Shown in pieces: positions 48,321 through 59,241 of a stretch of 64,000 nt of DNA. Origin of the DNA: Pipra filicauda (Eukaryota; Chordata; Aves; Passeriformes; Pipridae). The number at the start of each line of letters is the position of its first letter. The stretch's first letter is position 1. Made by a program: the position numbers and the translations under genes. The stretch covers positions 1,298,213 to 1,362,212 of the forward strand of contig NW_024104331.1 in NCBI RefSeq assembly GCF_003945595.2, in the 5' to 3' direction. Below the pieces are notes generated by a model. It did no database searches, had not been told where the DNA came from, and saw nothing but the letters and a program-made list of their open reading frames with translations.

Positions 48321-51300
48321 GGAATTTGATGCCTGTACTGGTTGTCCTCAAGCCTGGTTATAAAGATTCCATGTTCCCACACCTGCCTCACCTGGAAGTT
48401 AAACACCAGGCACGGCCTGCACCATCCTGCACAGAAAAATCTGTATAAGGAACGTATATTTTTAATGCAAACACATTCCCAGGAGCACAAAGGCACCCAG
48501 TGAAGGTGTTTCCTCATTGCTGGGTGCCTGTGCCCCGCTGCCATCAGCACTAAAGGGAAAGAACAAGAGCCTGAGAAGACCCATCCTCTTGGGTGGAGGC
48601 TTATCATCACCACAGGAGATTTTAGGGTGATCCTCAGGGATTTAGACCTCCCATTTCAAATCACTGGCGTTTTAGACTTCCAGATCAGCTGTGAAGTTGG
48701 AAAATCACTGAAGAAAGTGAAAATCAGGCCACATTAGTACCAAAAGGACCCAAAGTATGTGCAATTTCCCTCACAGCCTGGTGCTCTCAGTTAACTGAAC
48801 TGTTGTTTTGTCTCTGACCATTCCCAAATAGGTTTTCTTACAACATCAAAACTGATTTTCTTTTGACTTATCTGATAGAGTTAAAAGAAAACACCCTGGC
48901 AATGCCACTGCATCACAGGAGAGGCTTTGATCATCTGGAACTGCCAACACACCTTGAAGGGTGTTAAACACATCTGACTTGGCTGATGGAACCTGCCTGT
49001 TCCCATTAAGTGTCCCTGCCAGGAGCCACCTGAGGAGAAGGGGCAGCACAAGGGAGGAACAACCCAGGTTTGGGTTCCTGGATACTCCCTGAGGTTTTTT
49101 CCCGGGAGGAACTTTAGGACTTTGTGTTTAGCAGGTCACCCAGGCAGAGGTCAGGTGAAAGTGCATTTCTGCACAAGTTTTTAGAAGGAACTGACCTTTC
49201 CACTGTGGCTGTGAGCAGAGAAACCTTCTAGCAGGAAAAATCCTCTTTGGGATGGGGTGCTCATGTAAACTCAACAGATGAGGTTCAGCCCCTTGGATGG
49301 CAGGTCCAGGTGGGTGATCCAGAATGCCAGGACACTGCAGTGTTGGGATTCATGAGCCTCTCTGTGTGCAAAGGCCCTCCCAGCTGAAACCAGCTCTAAC
49401 ATTGCCAGGACACGGATTTGAGACTCGGATTTTAGACTCGGATTAGAGGAGCAGATACAGATAAATGCTAGAGTAGGAGAGACACTGCTGATGAAATGTT
49501 GATACTTCCACTCAATCTGTGTGTCTCAGAAACCTCCTTTTGGGAAAAAAAAAAAAAAAGAAAAAAGAAAAAATAGTAATCCATTTGCACCAGCCTCTTA
49601 TATTTCCTGCTAATGGTTCAAGACTTTTCCTAGTTATCCTCTGCAGCCTGAAACACCAGGGGCACCTCATCCCCTGCCCTCTGGGAATGTGATTCTTGCT
49701 CTGTAGGTTATCTGGGGTGGGGGAGGAAGCAGGGCAGAAGAACGAGGGGGTGCCGTGCAGCTGATTCTCATTAATTTTGGAAGGAGTTATAAAAAGTAAG
49801 CTTTAAAGTCTGTCCTAAATATAAGGATTCAGCTGATTGAGAGCTCATCTGCTTCTATCTCTTGGCTAATCGTGAATACACTTCTGCTGTGTCACTTCAA
49901 AGGCACTGCACAGCTGGGAGGGTTTTCATCAAAGCTTCTGCATGTCTGGGGGAGGTTTTCCCCCCCATGAATATACATCACTGGAGGCACCTATTCCCAA
50001 CTTTTCCCATGCCTCCCTCTGATTGATCCTCATTTCATTCAGATGAGCTCTTCCTCTCTGGATGGCTAAAGGGCAAGAGACAGCTCCCTCCAAAGCTTTC
50101 CCACTCGCCTGGATGCCTCTCCAAAGATTTTCCTCTCATCAGAGTGGGGGAGGGAGGGAGCTGTTCAGACAAGAGATTGAGCCTTTAAATTAAATTCTTG
50201 TCATCTGAGGGCTGGGCCTGATAGTAGCGGGGGTGGGAAGTGTATTCTCCCAGTATCTCTGGGATAACTCTGGCCTGATCCTGAGCTGGTGTAAATGTGG
50301 ACTGATCTCAGCACTGGAGTCTCCACCCCCCAGTGCCAGGCAGGAGGCTGTTGGGTGAAGCAGCACCATCCCCTGCGTGGCTGCCCCGCGGGGTACGTGA
50401 GCTCCAGGGACTCAGAGCACTCTCTGGAATTGCTCAATTCCCCTCTTTTTTCGGTGGGGAAGGAGGGCCGGGCAGCCCGGTGGAATTTCAAACACTCAGC
50501 CACCCTCAGCCGGGCTGGGATTTCACAAGAGCCCAAGACCCAGCACGTGCAAAGTGCCGGTGGAAATGGGGGCCCCTCCGCGGCTCTGGGACGGGAGCTC
50601 ACCCCTCCTGGAAACTCTGGGCCCGGTGCCACTTGGTTACAGCACGTCTCCTGGCTGGTGGCCAGAGCAGAGGAGCCTCAACCTCATCCCAGCTCTCCTG
50701 CCCTCCACCCTCTAATTGCGTGTTCCCCAGGGCCAAAATGACCCCAGCACTGCCAGGTCAGGACACTGGATGAGCACTCCCACACCCCTGGGAGGTTGGC
50801 CCGTAGGGGCGGGAACGTGATGCTCTGGATGATTTTTTTTAAAAATGTTACAAATCTCCTACGCAGTGATCCACGTAAGAGTGACCTCCTCAGAGATTAT
50901 CCAGTGAGATCTTCCTCCATTCCAGTGAGACCCCTCAACAGTCCCTCCCTGGGAGCAGGAGAACTGCAGAGCCACCGCCCTCCTCTCACCAGCCCGTTCC
51001 ACACCGGTGTCCTCACAGCCTCCTGTGCATCCTCTCAGCTCAGAGTCCCATAAACCCACACCTTGGACCTTTACCAGGAAGTTCAAACCAGGTCCCCAGG
51101 GACATGTCACCCTCATGGGGACTCTCCAACACCATAACCTCTCTTGGCACCTATGAATCCTGTCCTCCATGCCCAGCTCCAGGCTGGAACCCTCCCCTCC
51201 ACAGCAAGAGCCCCTCTGGACAGGCATTTGAGGCCAGGTCAGGTGTGATGGTGTTCTTTGTGATCAGGACCTTTCTTCCCCCCAGACAGAGATGGGATTT

Positions 51301-51715
51301 CCCCCACACCGATCCCTGAATAGTTAATTGGATTGTGAATGGTTTATCACTTCTTTCACTGGGGTGTGTGGCTGGATTTACTTTGACACAAGCCCCTTTC
51401 TGAATTGCAAGTTGGCAACAATAAAAGGGAGAAGTCTTTAATTAGTTATCTGGCTAATTAACTTTTACAGCACTGTATAGCTTTGGCATCCAAATACTGC
51501 AATGCAAAACATTGCAAACATTCAAAGACTTCCCACCCCACCAGGAAGCTGCTGCCACCAGTGGTTGCAGGGGAAAAGCATCTCTCAGCCTTGGCCAAGG
51601 TGCCTGGAAATCCGCCTCTCCCTGGGCTCCCTGCACACCCACCCCTGCAGATAACTCACCTTCTCATGGTGATGTTCAAACTAAGGATACAGAACATATA
51701 TGGCATCCCCACCTC

Positions 51716-52140
51716 ATAGAATCATGGAACCATTAAGGGTGGAAAAGATCTTTAAGGTCATCGTCGACCCAGCACCACCACCATGTTCACCACTAAAACA
51801 TCCACATGTTTCCTGGACACTTCCAGGGATGGTGACTCCACCACTGCCCTGGGCAGCTTCTTCCAATGCTCTACAACCCTTTCAACGAAGAATTCCCTAA
51901 TACGTAACCTAAAACTCCTCTGGCACAGCTTGAGGCCGTTTCCTCTCATCCTATCCCTTGTTCCCTGGGAGCAGAGCATGACCCCCCCGGCTCCACCCTC
52001 CTGTCAGGGAGCTGTAGAGAGTGAGGAGGTCTCCCCCGAGCATCCTTTTCTCCAGGCTGAGCCTCCCCAGCTCCCTCAGCCACTCCTGGTGCTCCAGCCC
52101 CTTCCCCAGCTCCTTTCCCTTCTCCAGACTCGCTCCAGCT
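51716..52140 (-). mobile_element. CR1 LINE 3' fragment
   Basis: Reverse-oriented, one of the longer copies: catagaatcatggaaccatt at the left edge, then 'cctggacacttccagggatg', 'gcacagcttgaggccgtttc', 'ttgttccctgggagcagagc' and 'ctccaggctgagcctcccca'. No coding capacity remains. Confidence 0.93.
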
Positions 52141-54716
52141 CCACGTCACCCTTCTCCTTCCCAGGCGTGTGCACTCACTTCACCACTGGTAAAATACACT
52201 CAAGATCAAGTTTATCTCCTACTTGCAAGGGGTGTGCAGAGATCCCTGCTTCCCTGAGTTTCAGTCAGGGCCATCCCACAGTCCTGAGCCAAGAGTGAAA
52301 CCTCTCTCATCAGGCAGGGTGACGTCATATCACAGTGTAAGGAACGGCTCCCCAAGGGGGGTAAGCTCAGAATCCTGTGGGATGACCCCCAAGAGCAGGG
52401 TTTGGCTCGGGGAGTACAACAGGCAGGTTGCTGGAATTCAGTCTCTCTGTTGGAACATGCAGGGTCCCCAGCACTTTTCCCACGCTGGGAGCTGGGGGTT
52501 TCGGGAGGCTCGGTGCCCCCGGGACGTTCCCGTGTTGTTGTATCTGCACCTTGTGGGCAAGCACGTGTTTTCCTCCCTGTGCACTGGAGTTTCGCCGTTG
52601 CTGCATGTCCAGGCAGCTCCCTGCCTGCTCTCAGCCTCAATGAAAAGGCACTGGGAAGGGGAGGGCAGGGGCAGGTTTCAGGGAAAGCAAGAGAAGCAGC
52701 GTAAAAAACGGGCCACCAGCTGGAGCCCACTAAGCCACACATCCCACTGCCCCACTGCTCAGGGAGGCACAGAGGGAAAGGTCTGTCTGTGGTCAGGCTG
52801 GGATCCAAACTCTGCCTGCTTTGTTGGAGTTTGGATTTCAAGTGAGATCCGTTTAACCGCTGTGTTTAATTTATTAAGGGTAGAAAAGGATTTCGCTTGC
52901 TGCCAGGTCCAACACCCCCAGGTAAAACCAGGAGCAAGGCCTTGCCCCCTTCCTGTGCCCGTCCCTGTGGGATCTGGGGATCAGCTGAATTTCCAGCTGA
53001 CAGAAGTGCTGCCTTTGCTCAAGAGCCAAGTTGTGCCTTTAGTGTTCCACAGGCAGCTGGTGGCTCCAGGACCTCAGTGCAGCAGCCCCGTGTTTGCACA
53101 CCACAGACTGCACCCAAAACCCAGGTCACGGGGAAGGTAGACTGAAGTCAGTTTGGAGCTGCAGAAAGAGGATCAAGGCCCAGCATGGGCATGAGAGATT
53201 CTTCTCCTTGTTCATTTGTTCATTAAACCTCTTAGAGGGGCTGATTTCACTCTGTGAGTGCAGGGTTTGCTGAGGAAATAAAAAAAATCTCTGCAGATTT
53301 GCACTTGCTAAATGATCAAGCAGCAAGGGACGGGGCAGGAAGGACGGGCTGGATCACTGACACAGGGAAGGTTCTCTCTCCCTGTACCAGAGGAGGATCT
53401 AAACCTGGAAGGGACAGAGATGCCTGTATTCTCCCCCTGCAGAAGCAGACTATTAAATGTGTACACCCTCTAAATCATGCCCCTTGTATCAGGAGCTGTG
53501 TCAGCCCCAGTTGCTGTGCACAGGCAAAGCCCTGAGTTCCTTTAAGAGCCCTCCCCCAGAAGAAAAAAATAAAGGAGATTAAATGATTCATAGCACTTGT
53601 ATGGGGAAAACTTTATGGGCTTGTTTTTGCTTTTGCTTTTCATTTTAAGTCTTTTCAGGCTCAGTTTAAAAAACAAATCAAGCCCATTCTCTTCCCTTCC
53701 TCCTGGTGACAGGTTGCCCAGATGCCTGTCTGGGTCAAGGGGACACTGCTGCATTTTGTTTTACCATCTGGCATCTCCCAGCTCTGCAGATTTTTTTTTA
53801 ACCTCTTAATTCTCAGTAGCATTTCGTTCTGTGCTAACCCCATGTTTGCTTCCCTGAACCTTCCAAAGTAATTCCCATCAACTGCACCACTCAGCAGCCT
53901 GTGTGTGTAAACCAGGACAGTGCCAGGGCTGTTTCCAGGCACAAAGAGCAGGAAATTTCCCCTTTGGAGCCACAGAAGATCAAGTGCCCCCCAGCTCCAC
54001 GCCTGAGCTAAGCCTCCAACAAAAAGCTTTCCAGGGAGAGACAAGAAGGTTCCAGGTCCCCACAGCCAGGATGGAGCTGGCAGCGTGTTGGCAGTGCCAG
54101 GCTGTCCCTGGGATCTCTCTCCTCCCCTCGGGGTGTCCCTGCACCCTCTGCCAACGCCACACGCGGGGCGGGGGCTGTTTCCACACTCCTGTTCCTGGAT
54201 GACACGGGTGCCTTTGCCACACAACTCGTCCCACAGACCTACATAAGCCAGGGAGAGCAAGGGAGAGCTGGGCAGAAGAGCTGCCAAGGAGGTGAAGACA
54301 GTGTGGGGTACAGTGACCCCTGCACCTCGGGGCCAAAGTTGTCCTTTCCTTGTGAGGAACTCAGGACAGGGGAGGAAGTTTCCAAAACTAGTGACTTGTT
54401 TGGACATTTTCTGCCCCTCCCCTAAGCATAGGTCTCCTTGTAAAACAGGATGTTCTCCCCCCAGAAATTGCAAGTGGTTTCCACAGAAAACTTTGGAAGT
54501 GCGTAAAGTCTCACTTTCAGTTTCAAATTATGTTTTTATGTTTGGTTTGGGGCTGAGGGATATTTTCTCTTCAGACACTGCCATGCTCATTCACTTTTCC
54601 AAGTGGATGGTGAAGAAATGTTGAAGGAAAAATTATTCCCCTGCCCTCAGATTTTGCTTTGCCCAGCTCTGAAGACAGGCCCAATTGGCACACTTTTACC
54701 ACCACGGTTGGCAGAG

Positions 54717-54952
54717 GGTGGGTTTAGACTGGATATTAGGAATTCTCCCCTGTGAGGGTGGTGAGGCCCTGGCACAGGTTGCCCAGAGAAGCTGTGGCTG
54801 CCCCTGGATCCCTGGGAGTGTCCAAGGCCAGGTTGGATGGGGCTTGGAGCAACCTGGGATGGTGGAAGGTGTCCCTGCCCATGGCAGGGGGTGGGATGAG
54901 GTGGGCTTTAAGGTCCCTCCCAACCCAAACCATTCTAGGATTCTATGATTCA
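54717..54952 (+). mobile_element. CR1 LINE 3' fragment, forward orientation
   Basis: Ends with the CR1 terminus cccaaaccattctaggattc then tatgatt, preceded by 'ccctgcccatggcagggggt' and 'tccaaggccaggttggatgg'. It is the mirror of the copy at 20236-20468. Confidence 0.94.
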
Positions 54953-55825
54953 CAGTTATATCAGCTCCATCACCTCCAGAAATAAAGAGATTAAGCCAAG
55001 AAAAGCAGTCTCACACTGGTGAGGACTCCAGCTCCACCCGGAAGCTCTGCAGGTCACTTCCCAAGTCAAAGACATTATTTTCTCACTGCCAAGCCTTGGG
55101 CTCACACAATTTTCCTTTCTCAGTCCCTGTGTGCACAATACCTGAGCAGACACCCCTGGTGAGAGGGATCTGGGGTGATGTTCCAGGGAAATGCTGAGGA
55201 ATGCTCCGGGTCTGTGGGCTGTGGGAGCACAGGGATAGCCCAGGGATGGGTGGCAGGGGCTGCCAGGACTGTCTGAGGCATCATCACACCCTCAGCAGGA
55301 AGTTAATTAAACAGCAGAGAAGGAAAAGACCATTTAAAGAGCTGAGTCTGAGCAACTAAAGGCCTTAGTCACTCAGTGATGAAGATCTTAGGCAAAAACT
55401 GCTTTTAAAACAGTATTTATCTGGATCATGTTCCTTTAAGAAGTGTCTCAAATCACCCAGTGAGCGCTGCTGGGAAATGTCACTCTTGTTCCCTGACACT
55501 TTCAGTGTCCAGAAGGTTTGTGACAACTGCCACCTCCTCTCCCCACCTGCAGCTGAGCAATCCCACAGCACAGAACTGCCAGAGCTGCTAGAGAAGAACA
55601 ATTCCTGACCTGAAGAAACTGAAAATTTTCTTCCCCAAATATGTCGAGTCGAAACTTTCCGGTGTTCCAATAGGAACGTTCTCCAAATACACCTTCTGGT
55701 TTCATTCAGGGAAAGAAAAGCTCTTAACACTCAGAAAGAAACAAAAAAATCAACTGGGAAAGTCCATGTGGAGGCTATTTCAGAAAAGGTATTTCACATT
55801 TTAAGAAATACTGAAAACATTCCCC

Positions 55826-55956
55826 AGCCCTGGGAGTGTCCAAGGCCAGGTTGGACAGGGTTTGGAGCAACCTGGGCTAGTAGCAGGTTCCCTGCCTGTG
55901 GCAGGGGGTGGAATGAGATGAGCTTTAACCCAAACCACTCTGTGATTCCGTGATTC
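55826..55956 (+). mobile_element. CR1 LINE 3' fragment, forward orientation
   Basis: Reads tgggagtgtccaaggccagg, then ttggacagggtttggagcaa, through to 'aaccactctgtgattccgtg'. It lacks the usual 'aaggtcccttccaa' block (a small internal deletion after 'gagctttaacc'). Confidence 0.9.
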
Positions 55957-56494
55957 ATCCAACCCCCCCCACAACGTGGTGGTGATGGAAATGTAAGAGC
56001 ACACTGGAAGTGTTAATCACGCTGCACTTATGGATCTGTGGTTCCTCGTGGTGCCATTTGTACCAGAAATGCCCTGTTACGTTTTTTAATCTGTGGATGT
56101 TCTTTATTCCCCAGGCTCAGTCACCCTCCCAGGCTCTCAGAGCGCAGCACACACAGTTCTGGGTGGGGTAAGAGCAAAAGGAAGGAGCTGGGGTGACTTG
56201 ATGCTGCCTGTTGCCTCCAAAGGCTTCACAAAATCAAACCACAGCCCCAACTGTGCCTCCTCCCAAGGGTGACACTGTATTTCCTGCAGTGCCCTTCCTC
56301 AAGATGGGCAGATACCCGTCAGTGTGACTCAGGAAAGGTCGCAGGGTTTGCCCCCGTGGGCTGAATCAGTTGTTGCTCGTGGAGAGGGAAGAGGTGGCAC
56401 ATGGAGAGTCCCCCAGGTATCACAGAGCATGCAAAGGTGGAGGATGAGGCTGTGGAATGTACTGTGGAATGACAACCCCATCCCAAAGCATTTC

Positions 56495-56815
56495 ACAGAA
56501 TCACAGAATGATTCACAGAATCACTGAATGTCCTGAGCTGGAAGGGACCCACAAGGATCATCCAGTCCAATTCCTGGCTCTGCCCAGACACCCCAACAAT
56601 CCCACCCTGGCCCTGAGAGCGTTGTCAAAACCCTTCTGGAGCTCTGGCAGCCTTGGGGCCGTGCCCACTGCCCTGGGGAGCCTGGTCAGTGCCCAACCAG
56701 CCTCTGGGGGAAGGACCTTTCCTGATATTAAGGGTGGAAGAGGACCACAGTGGGGCCAAGCAGGGTCATCCTAAAGCACATTGCACAGGATTGCATCCAG
56801 ATGGCTCTTGAATAA
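56495..56815 (-). mobile_element. Composite of two CR1 LINE fragments
   Basis: The left part (about 56495-56725) matches the copy at 31769-32080, including 'ccaacaatcccaccctggcc' and 'gccctggggagcctggtcag'. It then switches abruptly at about 56727 to 'ttaagggtggaagaggacca', which matches the 48180-48320 subfamily. This looks like one element inserted into, or truncated next to, another. Confidence 0.85.
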
Positions 56816-57405
56816 GGATATTTGGGTATTTATGCTCCATATGTGTAAAACAGTGGGAGGATTTGGGCACAGCTACTTATTTGCCCAAGGACAAAGAGTG
56901 TTCTCCTTTCTCTGCAGCAGCAGCTTCCCTGCCTGCATCATAAAGTCATCAGAGGCCACAGGACCCCCCAGCAGCCCCCCAGCACCGCGCAGCTGATCAT
57001 CCTGCCCTTCACACAGGTGACAGTCCTGATCCCTTCCCTGCCTGGGCACCCACAGCCAGGGACAAAGGGGAGTGGGGCAGGAGAGCAAACCTTTGGGTGG
57101 TCTGTTCCCTGTGTGCCCCCCGTGAGAGGATGCTGTGGGCACGCTCAGCAGGGCACGGCCCGGGCCGGGGGTGCTGAGCAGTGCGGAGGGCGGAGGGAGT
57201 TCTAAGTGCTTTGCCAAAGTTTCAAATCGGTGTCGCTCGGAGGAAAAGCGTGTTTTGTTTGATGGGCAGCGACACCTCGTGGCATTGGCCACCCCCTGTG
57301 CCAGCAGCGCTCCGGGATTTCCTGGGACAGGCGTGCTAAAATCAGGGGGAGTTTTGCCACAGAGGCCGGTGGAGCCCAGATTTCAGGGCAGAAGTTTCAC
57401 AGGAA

Positions 57406-57440
57406 ATGATGATGATGATGATGATGATGGTGATGATGAT
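57406..57440. repeat. (GAT)n trinucleotide repeat
   Basis: About eleven ATG/GAT units with one GGT interruption, intergenic. It would read as an Asp run in one frame, but no gene supports that. Confidence 0.9.
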
Positions 57441-59144
57441 AAGATTCACCTCTTGCAAATGCTGACTAAAAATGGCACCTCATCTTTGACAGAAGCTGCC
57501 TGAGGGCTCTTAGCAAGACCTTAATGACTGGTCCTGGAACTGCTTCCGATTCTGCCCAGGCTGGTACAGGAAGCACAAGATCCATGTGTTGGTCCTGGCT
57601 CTGATGTTTGGATGCTGAAGGGGAATAGACCCTTCAGATACTTTGCTTTGGGTTTTTCCTTATAAAGGATTATAGTTCTTTTTTGCAGAAGAAAGAGAAA
57701 CTTCATAAAAACTAAATGAAATTAAACAGAGGCAGCAAAAACAGCCAAGGACAAGTTCCAGTAACAGAAGCCCATGGTGAGAAGAAATGGAGATTTTTGG
57801 AGTAAATTGTGACTGAAGAAACTCGTAACTTTGCCTCCTCCTGTGGCTCGAATCATACCATGTTCATGGAAATGAGACACTTGATGCATCCTGGTAAAAA
57901 CACAGGCTTTGACCAGTACAAACCCAGCTCCATCAGCTCTTCTCCCGCTTAGTACCCAAACCCTGACACTCACAGGAGCAGCAACGGGCTGTCAGTTGGG
58001 CTGGGTGAGTTTTCCAGCTGGGGAAGAGCCAGGAAAACCCCTTTTCCCTACTCATTCCCTTTCCTCATGGCACAGGCCTGGAGGTGACTGTGATGGGAAA
58101 GCAGGAGAGCAGATGTGCCAAACAACAGCACAATCAATCCAGGGATTTCCCCCCTCCTCTCCCTGTGCACAGGATGCAGTGGCACAGCCATTCCAAGCAC
58201 ATCCCCCTGGGCATTGTACTTGTAACGTGGCTGAGCCGGGATATTTCTTGATTTTCTGAGACACACAGAACAAAACTGCTGCTCCTTGGCTTTGCTTCAG
58301 GAAGAACTGTGAGGGTGTGGGACACAGCAGCAACTTAGGAACCAGGCTGTGCCCCAGGAGAGCTCTGGAGTTGAAAGGAACCGTGTTGTGAGGACACAAA
58401 CACCTTGTGAGTCTTGTGGCTGCAAATTCCAAGGCCAACAGCCAGTGTGCCCATGGATCTGGGAGCACAGGGGCCAAGCATGACCCATGTGCTGGCTCAG
58501 CCCTGGCAGCTGGTCCTGATCCTCAGGGAGATTTTTGGTCTCCTGACAAATAACTGGTAACCAAGTATAGGGAAGTTGCAGCACTGGCGCTCAGGAAACA
58601 CAGGATTTAGCAGATGGATCCACGTCCTTTCACTTGCCCACAGTGGGAGATCCCTGTCCCACCTCTGCACCTCACCCCTGCATCTGGAAAGTGGAGTGAT
58701 TCCCTGACTCCTGAAAAACGGGATGGTGACAGAAATAAAGAGAAAATCCTCGATCTCTTGTAAACACCAGGCTATCAGAGCACCCCACCCTTCCGGTTTT
58801 TATTGGTGGTGGTTATAAATAGATTCCTCCAGCAGTGAAACCTCAGTTGAGTTCTATTAATATTTCACAGCCACGCAGGTACATTCCAAAGGTCTGATTT
58901 TTAACGAGGTTGGGCTGGGCTTCCTCTGCCTTCCACAGCCTGTGCCGAGGAGCACTGGAGGGCGTAGTACTGCAACCTTTCACGCCTCCTTTCCCCAAAA
59001 TTCCTCTCCCACGGGCTCCTTGCCTGGTCCAACGTGCAGGGCTGTGCTTGGCTGTACCAGGAAGGGAGGGTGTGCGCGTGTGTGCGGGGCATTATCTCCA
59101 GCATCCCCTGGATTCATAGAGCTTCAGCCAAGAAAAACAGCACC

Positions 59145-59241
59145 ATGAAAAGGTGTCAAGGGAAGGAAGATGTGACCAGCGGGATGTTCTCCTGGAGGGT
59201 CAGAGTCCTGGTGGCTCTGTGCTTCCTGCACCGGGCTGGAG
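59145..59241 (+). CDS. IFNLR1: IFNLR1 exon 1 (signal peptide)
   Basis: Encodes MKRCQGKEDVTSG followed by MFSWRVRVLVALCFLHRAG; the hydrophobic core VLVALCFL fits a signal peptide. Two in-frame starts exist: 59145 (CACC before ATG, strong context) and 59184 (giving a more typical short n-region). Donor GGAG|GTACC, phase 1. There is no homologous sequence to choose the start by, since signal peptides diverge fast. Confidence 0.82.

Larger units (their letters stand above)
41966..51715. other. Intergenic, with minisatellite
   Basis: No gene recognised. Contains the 31-bp minisatellite, a CR1 fragment at 48180, A-rich runs (about 44074-44150 and 49544-49573) and a GC-richer patch at 45240-45740 in which several long overlapping frames are open by composition. 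The stretch 44590-45010 is AT-rich and repeat-free and may be a conserved element. Confidence 0.6.
52141..59144. other. Intergenic and 5' flank of IFNLR1
   Basis: No gene recognised apart from CR1 fragments (54717, 55826, 56495) and the GAT repeat at 57406. Two interferon-response-like motifs (GAAACTGAAA or its complement) lie at 54515-54524 and 55615-55624. A TATAAAT sequence is at 58814-58820, some 330 bases before the IFNLR1 start; whether it is a promoter is unknown. Long open frames at 52223-53140 (+) and 53661-54473 (-) have no recognisable domains. Confidence 0.55.

Noticed and set aside
52223..53140. 305-codon open frame on the plus strand
   Set aside because: No recognisable domain or family; composition is GC-rich, other frames are open over the same stretch, and no splice partners with coding similarity were found. 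Probably open by chance.
53661..54473. 270-codon open frame on the minus strand
   Set aside because: No known motif and overlapped by open frames on both strands. Not supported as a gene.
57406..57440. GAT repeat read as a poly-Asp coding exon
   Set aside because: The frame around it has no homology, and no acceptor/donor pair gives a sensible exon.
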